A DNA stretch of 64,000 nt from Frateuria aurantia DSM 6220 (GTDB lineage: Bacteria > Pseudomonadota > Gammaproteobacteria > Xanthomonadales > Rhodanobacteraceae). The notes below the pieces were generated by a model, which saw nothing but the letters and a program-made list of their open reading frames with translations, had not been told where the DNA came from and did no database searches. Made by a program: the position numbers and the translations under genes. How positions within the stretch are numbered: the first letter of the stretch is position 1; each line of letters begins with the position of its first letter. Location of the stretch: assembly GCF_000242255.2 (NCBI RefSeq), contig NC_017033.1, forward strand, positions 744,001 through 808,000, in the 5' to 3' direction. Shown piece after piece: positions 18,888-28,078 of this stretch.

Positions 18888-20240
18888 TCAGACGGCTTTC
18901 AGGTGCAGGCCAGGGCTGACCCGGGTGGCCCGCCAGGCGGGTATCGAGCCAACCAGCAGGCCGGTCAGCACGGCGATCAGAAACAGGGCGGCGAACATCG
19001 CGGGATCCAGCCTGGCCAACGCATTGTAGTCGCCTTGCTGATGGCGCAGGATCCATAGCCCTGCCTGCGTCAGGGGCAGGGCCAGCAGGCCGCCGACGAT
19101 GCAGATGCCGCAGGATTCGAACAGGCATTGGGCAAAAATATCGCGGCGCGTGGCACCGATGGCGCGGCGGATGCTGACTTCCTGGCTGCGGCGCAGAAAG
19201 CGTGCCGTCAGCAGTCCGGTGACATTCACCATGCACAGCAAGCCAAAGCCGACGGCCAGCCACAGATTCAGACGGGCATGGTCCGGAATCACGCGGTTCT
19301 GCCGCATCCAGCCGGCCACCGAATCCAGCCGGCTCAGCGGCTTGCGTCCCAGCGGCCGGTGGTCCTCGGCGTAGTGGCGGACAAAGGCCTCGTAGCCGGC
19401 AACCTGGGCCGGTGTATCCAGCTCGACCCAGGGGATCAGCCACTCGCAGTGTGTCAGGTCGCGGGGCTGGCTGATGTCACTCAGCAGGCCGCTGCCGCCC
19501 TTGGTGTGCTCATCGCAGCTGCCGGACTCGCTGGCCGTGATACCTGCCCCCAGGGCTGCCTGCAGCGGCAGATAAACATCATCCTGACGGCTGGCATCGA
19601 AGGTCCATTGTTGGTTCATGCTGAAGAAGTGCGGCTCGGGCCGATAAGGAGCGCTGACGCCGATGATCCGGAAATCAGCCTTGCCGATATGAACCAGCTT
19701 GTCGATGGCGGAGGCTGGGCCGAACAGGCGCCGGGCCAGATCGATGCTGATCACGGCCAGTGGTGACTGCTCCTCGCCAGCGCTCCAGAAGCGCCCCTGC
19801 AGCAGCGGCAGCCCGAACATGGCGGCAAAGCCATGGGTGGTCAGCAGCAGGTTCTGGTTAACGTGCTTGCGGCTGCCATCGGCCGAGATATAGGCCGTCG
19901 TTTCGTTGATGGCCGCCTGCCGTACCGAGCGATCAGGCGTCAGCAAAGCCTGCGCATCGGCAGGCTTCATCACATTCATCTGCCACTGTACGCCGTTGGC
20001 GGGATTCTTCCAGATACCCTTGAGCCGGCCCTGCACGGTATCGACATAGGGCGAATACAGGTGCTGGCTGCGCCCGGGCAGCGGATCCGTGCTCAGCACA
20101 TGCAGCAGGGTCAGGGTGCACATCGCCGCCGCCAGTCCCAGAGCCACGGTCATCACTGCCAGCAGGCTGCTTTTCGGAAAACGGCCCAGCCCCTTCCAAG
20201 CCAGGCCCAAGGCATATCCCCACATCGCATCCGCCCCCAC
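18888..20240 (-). CDS. ABC transporter permease, MacB/FtsX type (first of a pair)
   Basis: 450 residues with the same layout as its downstream neighbour: an N-terminal helix after FPKSSLLAVMTVALGLA, a periplasmic MacB-like core domain, and a C-terminal FtsX region with RSQEVSIRRAIGATRRDIF and SIPAWRATRVSPGLHLKAV. The two probably form a heterodimeric permease and are co-transcribed (10-base gap). In related bacteria such pairs usually follow an ATPase gene; here the next gene upstream is a yceI homologue 76 bases away. The cargo is unknown. Confidence 0.84.
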   Translation of the reverse strand: MGADAMWGYALGLAWKGLGRFPKSSLLAVMTVALGLAAAMCTLTLLHVLSTDPLPGRSQHLYSPYVDTVQGRLKGIWKNPANGVQWQMNVMKPADAQALLTPDRSVRQAAINETTAYISADGSRKHVNQNLLLTTHGFAAMFGLPLLQGRFWSAGEEQSPLAVISIDLARRLFGPASAIDKLVHIGKADFRIIGVSAPYRPEPHFFSMNQQWTFDASRQDDVYLPLQAALGAGITASESGSCDEHTKGGSGLLSDISQPRDLTHCEWLIPWVELDTPAQVAGYEAFVRHYAEDHRPLGRKPLSRLDSVAGWMRQNRVIPDHARLNLWLAVGFGLLCMVNVTGLLTARFLRRSQEVSIRRAIGATRRDIFAQCLFESCGICIVGGLLALPLTQAGLWILRHQQGDYNALARLDPAMFAALFLIAVLTGLLVGSIPAWRATRVSPGLHLKAV

Positions 20241-20316
20241 GCGGTTGTATGCATCGAGACTAGCAGCCCGTCCGCGAGGGGGAAGTCAGCCAGGTGGTGA
20301 CGAGGATTCGAGGATT

Positions 20317-20937
20317 TCAGGTCTTGGCCGTTCTCGTCGCCGACGTGGCGGGCGCATCGGCATCAAGGGTGATCTCGGCGGTGCTGCTGACCATGGGATG
20401 TACCGTATGCAGCATGGTGCTGACACCCCAGCGTCGCTGATCGAAGGTCGTGCTGCTGCGCAGTTTCACCAGAGTGTTGTGGTGGAAGATCATTTCGGTG
20501 ATGAAGGTCACCGGGTGGGTCTGGTCGCGCATGGTCAGATCACCGACCAGTTGGGTGATGACCTTGCCGTTTCTGACGAGCGGCACGCAGTGGCCGGTGA
20601 AATGCATGGTCGGATATTTGCCGGCATCCAGCAGGGCGCTGGACATCATCAGTTTGCGCATGATGGGGCGGCCCACCTGCAGCGATTCGACCTGCATGCT
20701 CATGTCGACCTTGCAGGTCTGGGCGGACAAGTCGTAGTCCAGGCTGCCGCTGACCTGGCCGAAGCTTCCGTCGACATCGCCCAGCAGGCTCTTGGCGTGC
20801 AGGCTGGACCTGGCGTTGTGCCCATCCAGTGTCAGATGCTGGGTTTCGGCCCGGGCCATACCTGCCTGCAGTCCCAGCGGGATCAGCAGCAGCGGAAGCA
20901 GGCGGCGGGACAGACCGGGACGTTGGACATGGCTCAC
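20317..20937 (-). CDS. YceI family periplasmic protein
   Basis: 206 residues from GTG 20937, preceded by AAGGAG at six bases. A signal peptide (RRLLPLLLIPLGLQAGMARA) is followed by the lipocalin-like YceI domain: HNARSSLHAKSLLGDVDGSFG, KYPTMHFTG and LVGDLTMRDQTHPVTF. YceI proteins bind polyisoprenoids or similar amphipathic ligands in the periplasm; the exact role is uncertain. The frame is open upstream to 21219 without similarity. A second YceI gene starts beyond the right edge of the window (63780-64000). Confidence 0.86.
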   Translation of the reverse strand: MSHVQRPGLSRRLLPLLLIPLGLQAGMARAETQHLTLDGHNARSSLHAKSLLGDVDGSFGQVSGSLDYDLSAQTCKVDMSMQVESLQVGRPIMRKLMMSSALLDAGKYPTMHFTGHCVPLVRNGKVITQLVGDLTMRDQTHPVTFITEMIFHHNTLVKLRSSTTFDQRRWGVSTMLHTVHPMVSSTAEITLDADAPATSATRTAKT

Positions 20938-21157
20938 GGACGACTCCTTGCTCGGAAGAGTGGTCGGCCACGACGGGTGCCAGTTTCGGACGGGCAACCA
21001 TCGCGCTGATTTGCTCAAACTAGCATGCCAGCCTGTACGTATGTCGACTACGAGCTCGGTGACGGAGCGGCATTCCGGATGATTCCGCTGTCGCCAGGAC
21101 GGGACAGCGGCCCCGTTGGCATGCGGGCGATGTCTCCGTCGAGAGACGGGCCGCGGG

Positions 21158-21721
21158 TCAGTCGTGATCCGTTTCGGAACCGGTGTCGTCCTCGCTGTCG
21201 TCACGCGCCGCGGCGGCATGCAGTTCCTTCAGCAGCTGGAAGATCTCGCGATAGGCCTTGGGGGGCTTGGCTTTGTCCCGTTCCAGCCGGGCCTGGCGGA
21301 CCAGGTTGCGCAGGCGCTGGCGGTCCATGTCCGGATGCTCGTCGATCAGGCGGGTCAGGGCCTCGTCGCCGGTTTCGGCGATCAGACGGTCGCGCAGGGA
21401 TTCCAGACGATGCATGGCGGCCGTTTCCTGGCGCTGCTTTTCACGGTTTTCGCCCAGCGCGGCCCGCGCCTCGACAAAGGTTTCCTCGCCATGGCGGCGC
21501 ATCAGCTTGGCCAGGAATTGCAGCTGGCGCTTGCGAGCGATATGTGCAGTGATCCGGCGGGTCTGGGCGATTTCCCGCAGGATGTCTTCAGGCAGTTGCA
21601 GACGCGCGAGCCGGCTCGGCGGCATGTCCACCAGCTGGCCGGCCAGGGTCAGCATGGCCAGCGCGTCACGGCGCTGCTGGCTGCGGCTGGGGCCGTATTC
21701 GGCTTCGTTCGGGTCGCTCAT
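21158..21721 (-). CDS. darP: Ribosome maturation factor DarP (YjgA, DUF615)
   Basis: 187 residues with the DUF615 pattern: SRSQQRRDALAMLTLAGQL, LPEDILREIAQTRRI and KRQLQFLAKLMRR. DarP (YjgA) associates with late 50S precursors and promotes peptidyl-transferase-centre maturation. Its start overlaps the stop of the DUF1653 gene by four bases (ATGA). It is divergent from tldE, as in E. coli, where yjgA and pmbA are neighbours. The C-terminus is acidic (DDSEDDTGSETDHD). Confidence 0.93.
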   Translation of the reverse strand: MSDPNEAEYGPSRSQQRRDALAMLTLAGQLVDMPPSRLARLQLPEDILREIAQTRRITAHIARKRQLQFLAKLMRRHGEETFVEARAALGENREKQRQETAAMHRLESLRDRLIAETGDEALTRLIDEHPDMDRQRLRNLVRQARLERDKAKPPKAYREIFQLLKELHAAAARDDSEDDTGSETDHD

Positions 21722-21987
21722 CGGGATTCAGTCGTGACAGTTTCTTGGGGTGGGGAGGATACGTCAAAGCCGGGCTCTTCGTGCAGAAACTCGAAGCGCG
21801 GCCGTTCGACGCCTTCGACCATGACGGTCCCGGCAAACATCGTCGCGGGTCGCGCCCACAGTCCGTATTCGCCGTACAAGGCCTGATAGATCACCAGCCA
21901 CTCCTCGGTTTCGCTGTGACGGGCGCTGGCGAGGACCCGGTAGAGTGGCCCCTTGTAGTGGCGATAGCGGCCGGGACGGATCTGCAT
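21718..21987 (-). CDS. DUF1653 domain protein
   Basis: 89 residues from ATG 21987 with GGAGAG three bases upstream. The DUF1653 signature is clear: PGRYRHYKGPLYRVLASARH, then ETEEWLVIYQALYGEYGLWARP and ERPRFEF. The function of the family is unknown; it is a small all-beta, SH3-like domain. It is translationally coupled to darP by a 4-base overlap. A longer reading to 22068 is possible but lacks similarity. Confidence 0.85.
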   Translation of the reverse strand: MQIRPGRYRHYKGPLYRVLASARHSETEEWLVIYQALYGEYGLWARPATMFAGTVMVEGVERPRFEFLHEEPGFDVSSPPQETVTTESR

Positions 21988-22119
21988 GGACTCTCCTTGG
22001 AATGCCGCGGTCCGGGATCGACGGGACGGCTTTGATCTGGGCGCGCACGCCCCCATGTCTCCTATCATACGAGTGCCTCAGGGCCCATGCCACCGGATCG
22101 CGGAATGAAGGAAGTGAGT

Positions 22120-23472
22120 GTGAACGCAGCGGTTTCTCCCATCGATGCCAGCCAGCAGGAACTGGACCGTCTGGCCGAACTGTCCGAAGAAGTCATCCGG
22201 CGGGCTCGTGCCGCCGGTGCCAGTCAGGCCGAGGTGGCTGCCAGCGTGGACTCCGGGCTCAGCGTCAATGTCCGTCTGGGCGAGGTCGAGACGGTGGAGC
22301 ACACCCGTGACCGCGGCTTTGGCCTGACCGTGTATTTCGGCCAGCGCAAGGGCTCGGCCAGTACGGCCGACCTGCATCCGGAGTCGATCCAGGCCACCTT
22401 GGAACAGGCTTGCGCGATCGCACGCTATACCGAGGAAGATCCGGCATCGGGTCTGGCCGATCCTGAGCGGATGGCCACCGAGTTTCCGGATCTCGACCTG
22501 TACCACCCTTGGGATCTCGATACCGAAGAGGCGATCCGGCTGGGGCTGCAGATCGAGGCGGCCGGGCGCGCCCATGCCGGCATCACCAACTCCGAAGGTG
22601 CCAGCGTGCAGCGCGGTCAGGGCGTGACGGTCTATGCCAATTCGCATGGTTTCATGGGACGTGAGCGCGGTACCCGTCATTCGTTGTCGCTGTCCCTGAT
22701 CGCGGGTGAAGGCCAGGGCATGCAGCGCGACTACTGGTACGACTCGGTACGCCATGCGGGTGATTTCATGTCGGCCCAGGCGCTGGGCGAGAAGGCGGCC
22801 GAACGGACGCTGGCTCGGCTCGGTGCACGCAGTCTGAGCACGCGCCAGGGGCCCGTGCTGTTCGCCCCGGAGGTGGCCCGCTCCCTGATCGGGCATCTGA
22901 TCAATGCCGTCAGCGGCGGCGCGCTGTATCGCCGGGCGAGTTTTCTGCTGGACCGGGTCGGCACTCCGGTGCTGCCCGAGTGGATGTCGCTGGTCGAGCG
23001 TCCCTGGTTGCTGCGCGGGCCGGCTTCGGCCGCATTCGATGCCGAGGGCGTCGCCACCCGGGAAAGCGCCCTGGTCGAGAACGGCCGGCTGCAGCGCTAT
23101 CTTCTGGGCAGTTATTCGGCCCGCAAGCTGGGACTGGCCTCCACCGGCAATGCCGGTGGCGTGCACAACCTGACGGTCGAAGGCGGCCATGGCGATTTCA
23201 AGTCCATGCTGGAGCAGCTGGGCACCGGCCTGCTGGTGACCGAACTGATCGGCCAGGGCGTCTCGGTGGTGACCGGCGACTATTCGCGCGGGGCCGCCGG
23301 CTTCTGGGTCGAGAACGGTGTCATCGCCTATCCGGTGGAGGGCATCACCATTGCCTCGACCTTGCAGGAGATGCTGCCCGGCATTCGCGCCGTGGGAGCG
23401 GATGTCGATCCGCGTTCTTCGATCCGCACCGGCTCGATCCTGATCGACAAGATGACGATCGCCGGCGAGTGA
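22120..23472 (+). CDS. tldE: Metalloprotease subunit TldE (PmbA)
   Basis: 450 residues when read from GTG 22120, which has AAGGAAG five bases upstream and gives exactly the E. coli PmbA length. ATG 22087 and ATG 22105 are alternative in-frame starts. The protein matches TldE, the partner that lacks the HExxxH zinc motif (ETVEHTRDRGFGLTVYFG, YSRGAAGFWVENGVIAYPVE, SSIRTGSILIDKM). Together with TldD (14309) it forms the heterodimeric protease. It is divergent from the DUF1653-darP unit and ends at a strong terminator. Confidence 0.92.
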   Translation: MNAAVSPIDASQQELDRLAELSEEVIRRARAAGASQAEVAASVDSGLSVNVRLGEVETVEHTRDRGFGLTVYFGQRKGSASTADLHPESIQATLEQACAIARYTEEDPASGLADPERMATEFPDLDLYHPWDLDTEEAIRLGLQIEAAGRAHAGITNSEGASVQRGQGVTVYANSHGFMGRERGTRHSLSLSLIAGEGQGMQRDYWYDSVRHAGDFMSAQALGEKAAERTLARLGARSLSTRQGPVLFAPEVARSLIGHLINAVSGGALYRRASFLLDRVGTPVLPEWMSLVERPWLLRGPASAAFDAEGVATRESALVENGRLQRYLLGSYSARKLGLASTGNAGGVHNLTVEGGHGDFKSMLEQLGTGLLVTELIGQGVSVVTGDYSRGAAGFWVENGVIAYPVEGITIASTLQEMLPGIRAVGADVDPRSSIRTGSILIDKMTIAGE

Positions 23473-23484
23473 TATCGTGAAAGC

Positions 23485-23514
23485 CGGACCGGTGTCGCAT
23501 CCCGGTCCGTTTTT
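23485..23514 (+). terminator. Rho-independent terminator after tldE
   Basis: CGGACCGG (23485-23492) pairs with CCGGTCCG (23502-23509) around a 9-base loop, followed by TTTTT. It lies 12 bases after the tldE stop, so the DUF4870 gene downstream probably has its own promoter or depends on read-through. Confidence 0.9.
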
Positions 23515-23537
23515 CCGTACCCACAAGGACCTGACAC

Positions 23538-23951
23538 ATGAGCCAGCCCCCCGAATTCGTCAATCCTTCGCCCTCGTTGCCGGGTCAGAGCGAGCGCCAG
23601 TGGGCCGCTCTGGCCCACGCCTCGGCACTGCTGGGCGCCGTGGTCACCGGCACCTGGTTCGGCTGGGGCTGCTTTGTCGGCCCGCTGGTGATCTGGCTGG
23701 CCAAGCGTGACAGCATGCCCTTTGTCGCCATGCAGGCCAGGGAGGCGCTGAACTTCAATATCACCGCGGTGCTGGTGGGCCTGGTGCTGGGGCTGTTTAC
23801 CCTGGTGACCTTCGGCATCGGTGCCCTGCTGGCGGTGCCGCTGGCCCTGATTGCCGGCCTGGGCTGGCTGATCTGGGTGCTGGTCGCCACGGTGAAAAGC
23901 AATGACGGACTGGATTGGCGCTATCCGTTCGTGCTGCGGCTGATCCGCTGA
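23538..23951 (+). CDS. DUF4870 domain membrane protein
   Basis: 137 residues with hydrophobic segments at about 30-55, 73-95 and 95-118, and the DUF4870 (Tic20-like) pattern ERQWAALAHASALLGAVV, FVAMQAREALNFNIT and WRYPFVLRLIR. The function is not established; proteins of this type sit in the inner membrane. It lies between the tldE terminator and a convergent GH92 gene, so it is probably monocistronic. Confidence 0.85.
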   Translation: MSQPPEFVNPSPSLPGQSERQWAALAHASALLGAVVTGTWFGWGCFVGPLVIWLAKRDSMPFVAMQAREALNFNITAVLVGLVLGLFTLVTFGIGALLAVPLALIAGLGWLIWVLVATVKSNDGLDWRYPFVLRLIR

Positions 23952-23961
23952 TCCGCTGCTG

Positions 23962-23989
23962 ACGGCGGCCACCGTGAGGAGGCCGCCGT
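23962..23989 (+). terminator. Hairpin between convergent DUF4870 and GH92 genes
   Basis: ACGGCGGCC (23962-23970) pairs perfectly with GGCCGCCGT (23981-23989) around a 10-base loop. The T tract is poor on both strands (TCTC on plus), so it is at best a weak, possibly bidirectional, terminator. Confidence 0.5.
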
Positions 23990-24007
23990 TCTCATGGGAG
24001 AACCGGT

Positions 24008-26398
24008 TCAGCGGTAGTCGTCAGGCGTCATCGCGTAGGGCCGGGCCGCCGGGGAGGTGGCCCATTGCCGGTTGGGGCTTGCCTGCATGTCGAAATGCAG
24101 TTCACCGCCGGCGGTGAGCTCCTTGTGCCACAGCCAGGTGCGTTGCAGGGGTTTGCCGTTCAGCGTGACCTTGCCGATATAGGGGTGGGCCGCATCCATC
24201 GGGTCGGCGGTGACGGTGAAATCCTTGCCGTCCGGCAGGTGCAGCACCGCCCGCTGCACGAAGGGTCGACCGATCACATACTGGTTGCTGGCCGGGGTGA
24301 CCGGGTAGAAGCCGAAGGCGGTGAACAGCAGCCAGGCCGACATCTGGCCCAGGTCGTCATTGCCGGTCAGGCCGTCCGGTCCGATACCGTACTGGCTGTC
24401 GACAATTTGCGAGAGCCGTTGCTGGGTACGCCAGGGCTGGCCGGCATAGTCGTAAAGATAGGCGACATGGTGGCTGGGTTCGTTGCCGTGGGCATAGAAG
24501 CCGATCAGGCCCGAGATATCCTCGACATTGGCGAAGGCACCAGCCGGTACCTTGGCTTCAAACAGCTGGTCCAGCTTGTGGACAAAGCGGGCGTTGCCGC
24601 CCTGGGCACGGATCAGCGCGGCAATATCCTGCGGCACGTACCAGCTGTATTGCCATGCATTGCCTTCGGTGTAGTCACTGCCATAACCAGCGACAGCCGG
24701 GTCGAACGGTGTGCGGAACGCTCCGGAACTTAGCCGGGCCCGGAAAAAGCCGGTCCGCGCATCGAACACGTGGCGCCAGTTGCCGGCGCGTGTCTGGAAG
24801 CGACGCGCCAGATCCCGGTGCCCCATGGCCTCGGCCATCCGCGCCAGAGTCCAGTCGTCATAGGCATATTCGACGGTCTTGGAAGCGGCCTCGGGCTCAT
24901 GGTCGATGGGCACATAGCCCACTTTCATATAGTCCTTCAGATCGCCATAGGCCGGATCTTCGGCACTGGCCTCCATCGCCTGCAGGGCCTGCCCGGCCGG
25001 AAAGCCGCGGATACCTTTCATCCATGCATCCGCAATCACCGGCAGGGCGTGGTAGCCGATCATGCACCAGTTCTCCAGACCGGCATAACTCCAGACCGGC
25101 AGAATGCCGTAAGGACTGGCCTGCTGCGAGGCGATCATGGAGTGGATGATGTCGGCGGTCAGCTGCGGCGGTTGCAGCAGGGTCAGCAGCGGATGCTCGG
25201 CGCGGTAGGTATCCCACAGCGAGAAGGTGGAGTAGAAACTGAAATCCCTGGCCTGATGCACCTGGTTGTCGGGACCGCGATATCGGCCATCGACATCCAT
25301 GGCCAGATTGGGAGCGATCAGGGCATGGTAGATCGCGGTATACAGGCTGCGCTGCATGGCCGGTGCGGCCTGTATCTCGACCCGGGCCAGCTGATGTCGC
25401 CAGGTCTGTTCGGCCTGCCGGCGGATCCGGTCGAAATCGAAATCAGGGGCCTCGGCGTGCAGATTGGCAATGGCGCCGGCCTCGTCCACGTCCGAGATCG
25501 CCACTTCGACGACCAGAGCCTGCCCCTTGAGGTCGCCGAAATCAAACGCCGCTTCCAGTGCCCGGCCCTGGATCGCCGGCCGGGCCGCCGGCTCGTGTGC
25601 CGCCGGTGGAGCGAAGCCGCGGTAAACCGGTGTCGGTTCGGTATCCAGCAGCTGATGGCCGGTCGGGGGCCGCGAGAAGCGGAGCGCGAAATACAGCTGA
25701 CGGCCGGGCGCCCAGCCTCGCGTCTGGCGGTAACCGGTGATCAGGCCATCGGGACGGATATGGATCCATGACCACAAGGTCTTGCCAGGGTAGTCGTAGA
25801 TCGACGAGCGCAGATCCAGCACCACATGAGCGGTCTGGCCATTGGCAAAGCTGTAGCGCTGCAAGGCAACCCGCGAGGTGGCGGTCAGTTCGACCCGCAC
25901 CCGGTTGTCGTCCAGGCTGACGGCGTAATAGCCGGGGCGGGCCTGTTCGCTGGCGTGACTGAAACGCGAGCGATAGCCGCTGCCGGGCTGGTCGGCACGA
26001 CCGGGTTCGGTTCGCAGCTGGCCAGCCATCGGCATCAGCAGAACGTCACCGAGATCCGAGTGACCGGCACCGGAAAAATGGGTTTGCGAAAAACCCTTGA
26101 TGGTCGGGTCATGATATTGATAGCCCGCCGCCCAGGCATAGGCATGCTTGAAGTCGGGGGTATCGGTATCGGGCGAGACCTGCACCATGCCGAAGGGCAG
26201 GGTGGCGCCGGGAAAGGTATGGCCATTGCCGGCGGTGCCGATGAATGGATCCACGGCGGCATAGCCGTCGATGGCGGCCGCCTGTCCAGTCCCGGCGAGC
26301 AGGCCGAGCAGACTGGCCAGGGCCAGTCGCCGCCAAGGCGGGGACTGGCGCCAGGTACGGCGTGCAGCAGGCTGTCGGCTTGAATGGATGATGCCCAA
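24008..26398 (-). CDS. Secreted GH92 family glycoside hydrolase (alpha-mannosidase type)
   Basis: 796 residues with a signal peptide (WRRLALASLLGLLAGTGQAAA). The GH92 family is shown by VDPFIGTAGNGHTFPGATLP, FSQTHFSGAGHSDLGD, the catalytic-domain segment YSTFSLWDTYRAEHPLLTLL, and HHVAYLYDYAGQPWRTQ with NDDLGQMSAWLLFTAFG. GH92 enzymes are calcium-dependent exo-alpha-mannosidases that trim mannose from glycans. It stands alone, with no transporter or other glycosidase nearby, so the natural glycan cannot be inferred. It would act in the periplasm or outside the cell. Confidence 0.93.
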   Translation of the reverse strand: MGIIHSSRQPAARRTWRQSPPWRRLALASLLGLLAGTGQAAAIDGYAAVDPFIGTAGNGHTFPGATLPFGMVQVSPDTDTPDFKHAYAWAAGYQYHDPTIKGFSQTHFSGAGHSDLGDVLLMPMAGQLRTEPGRADQPGSGYRSRFSHASEQARPGYYAVSLDDNRVRVELTATSRVALQRYSFANGQTAHVVLDLRSSIYDYPGKTLWSWIHIRPDGLITGYRQTRGWAPGRQLYFALRFSRPPTGHQLLDTEPTPVYRGFAPPAAHEPAARPAIQGRALEAAFDFGDLKGQALVVEVAISDVDEAGAIANLHAEAPDFDFDRIRRQAEQTWRHQLARVEIQAAPAMQRSLYTAIYHALIAPNLAMDVDGRYRGPDNQVHQARDFSFYSTFSLWDTYRAEHPLLTLLQPPQLTADIIHSMIASQQASPYGILPVWSYAGLENWCMIGYHALPVIADAWMKGIRGFPAGQALQAMEASAEDPAYGDLKDYMKVGYVPIDHEPEAASKTVEYAYDDWTLARMAEAMGHRDLARRFQTRAGNWRHVFDARTGFFRARLSSGAFRTPFDPAVAGYGSDYTEGNAWQYSWYVPQDIAALIRAQGGNARFVHKLDQLFEAKVPAGAFANVEDISGLIGFYAHGNEPSHHVAYLYDYAGQPWRTQQRLSQIVDSQYGIGPDGLTGNDDLGQMSAWLLFTAFGFYPVTPASNQYVIGRPFVQRAVLHLPDGKDFTVTADPMDAAHPYIGKVTLNGKPLQRTWLWHKELTAGGELHFDMQASPNRQWATSPAARPYAMTPDDYR

Positions 26399-26473
26399 GT
26401 GATCCCCCTTCCGATGTGATCGGGGGCGCCCCTATGGTGTATCACCCGCCCCCGTTAGGTCTGGCGCAGATGT

Positions 26474-26746
26474 TCAGCCGAGCTTGCCGTGTTCGAAGAC
26501 TTCGGCCTGTTCCGGCTTCTGTGGGTCCAGCAGCAGGCGGATCTTCAAGTCAGCCTGCTCGAGTGCCTGCTGGCACTGCCGGTACAGCCCGATCCCGCGT
26601 TCGAAGGATTTCAGCGAATCATCGAGGCTTTGCTCGCCGCGTTCCATTTGCACGACCAGTTGTTCGAGGTCGGTCAGGGATTGTTCGAAACCGGCCACCG
26701 CGCTGGTGGAAGGTTCATTGCCGGAGGCAGTCTTGGTCTTGGCCAT
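26474..26746 (-). CDS. xseB: Exodeoxyribonuclease VII small subunit
   Basis: 90 residues from ATG 26746; a GTG two codons earlier is an alternative. The XseB pattern is clear: [19 protein letters not shown], then [20 protein letters not shown] and a coiled C-terminus. With XseA it degrades single-stranded DNA; XseA is not in the window. It lies about 10 bases after tilS, whereas in many gammaproteobacteria xseB precedes ispA and dxs, so the pairing here is a local arrangement. Confidence 0.93.
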   Translation of the reverse strand: MAKTKTASGNEPSTSAVAGFEQSLTDLEQLVVQMERGEQSLDDSLKSFERGIGLYRQCQQALEQADLKIRLLLDPQKPEQAEVFEHGKLG

Positions 26747-26755
26747 CCGCACACG

Positions 26756-28078
26756 CTACCCGAGGCCGGCATCCGAATCAATTGCCGAGGCCGGGCGCCA
26801 GTGCGGCCGGCCGCCATGAGCCTGGAACAGTTCGAGCCCCCGTGCCGACATCCAGCGATCACCCACCGCGATCAGTTGGCCGTTTTCATGGACCAGCGGG
26901 CAGCTCTGCCGGCGCCAGGGGGGCAGGCCGCCCTGTTGGAACAGGTCGCGCAATTCCCGGTGCATCGTCTCGCCCGCCAGCTGGATGCGTTCGCCACCTT
27001 GGCGCAGGCGCAGCTCAAGAGGTGGAAGCGTGGTGCTGCCTGAGTCCAGACGATAGCGACTGCCATCGGGCAGTTGTACATCCTCGCCATGCCATGGGCA
27101 CGACCAGCCGGCAGGCACGGATCTGACCGGCGGGGTGGCCCACAGGCGCTGGCGCCAGACATGAACGACCGCCCCTGACCAGCGCACCTGCGGCAGCCGG
27201 CCGGGCAAGGCCCCGATCTGGCGCTCCAGCTGCTCGCGCTGTGCCGTGCTGGGGGCGGGCAGACCCTGGCGACGCAACCATTCGTGCAGGACGGGCACGC
27301 GCAGTGCCGGCGCCAGAGCCAGCCATGCCGGGCCTGCCAGGCTGGCATCGCCGGCCTCCTGCAGGGCCTGCAGGTTGGCGGTGATGGCCGGTTCCAGCGC
27401 ATCGGCGGCTTCGCCGCACCAGCGGGCGGCGTGAAGGATGGAGTCGACGGCATGCGGCCAGTGGGTCTGCAGTTGCGGCATGATCGCATGGCGGAGGTAG
27501 TTGCGAGACAGCCGCAGATCCTGGTTGGAGGGATCGGGCTGCACCGGCAGCGCATGTTCGTGGGCATAGTCGCGCAGCAGCCGGCCGGAGACATCCAGCA
27601 GTGGCCGCAGCAGCAGGCCCCTGCCCAGCGGGCGCTGCCGGCGCATGCCGCGCAAGGCATCCGGACCGGCACCACGCAGCAGCTTCAGCAGCACGGTCTC
27701 GGCCTGGTCGTCGCGATGCTGGGCCAGCAGCAGCCATTCGCCTTCGGCCAGCCGGGTGGCGAAAGCCCGGTAGCGGGCTTCACGGGCGGCCGCTTCCAGT
27801 CCCTGGCCCTGTTCCCGGTCGACCCTGACCTGCACGACGTCACAGGACAGGTCCAGACCGGCGCAGAACCGGCGGGCGGCGGCGGCCCAGTCGGCGCTGG
27901 CCGGATCCAGGCCATGATCGACATGCAAGGCCCGCAGGCCCCGCCTGCGGACCTTGTCGGACATGGCCAAGGCATGCAGCAGACTGCTGGAATCGGCGCC
28001 GCCGCTGTAGCCGACGCACAGTGGCGGCCCGGGTTCGGCCAGCTCGGCCAGCAGCTTGCTGGTCCAGCCTCTGCTCAT
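26756..28078 (-). CDS. tilS: tRNA(Ile)-lysidine synthetase
   Basis: 440 residues from ATG 28078. The PP-loop ATP-binding motif is CVGYSGGADSSSLLHALA, followed by LHVDHGLDPASADWA and a C-terminal substrate-binding domain. TilS adds lysine to C34 of the minor isoleucine tRNA so that it reads AUA rather than AUG; it is normally essential. Its start overlaps the stop of the secreted adenosine deaminase gene by four bases (ATGA), so it appears translationally coupled to an unrelated enzyme. Confidence 0.95.
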   Translation of the reverse strand: MSRGWTSKLLAELAEPGPPLCVGYSGGADSSSLLHALAMSDKVRRRGLRALHVDHGLDPASADWAAAARRFCAGLDLSCDVVQVRVDREQGQGLEAAAREARYRAFATRLAEGEWLLLAQHRDDQAETVLLKLLRGAGPDALRGMRRQRPLGRGLLLRPLLDVSGRLLRDYAHEHALPVQPDPSNQDLRLSRNYLRHAIMPQLQTHWPHAVDSILHAARWCGEAADALEPAITANLQALQEAGDASLAGPAWLALAPALRVPVLHEWLRRQGLPAPSTAQREQLERQIGALPGRLPQVRWSGAVVHVWRQRLWATPPVRSVPAGWSCPWHGEDVQLPDGSRYRLDSGSTTLPPLELRLRQGGERIQLAGETMHRELRDLFQQGGLPPWRRQSCPLVHENGQLIAVGDRWMSARGLELFQAHGGRPHWRPASAIDSDAGLG

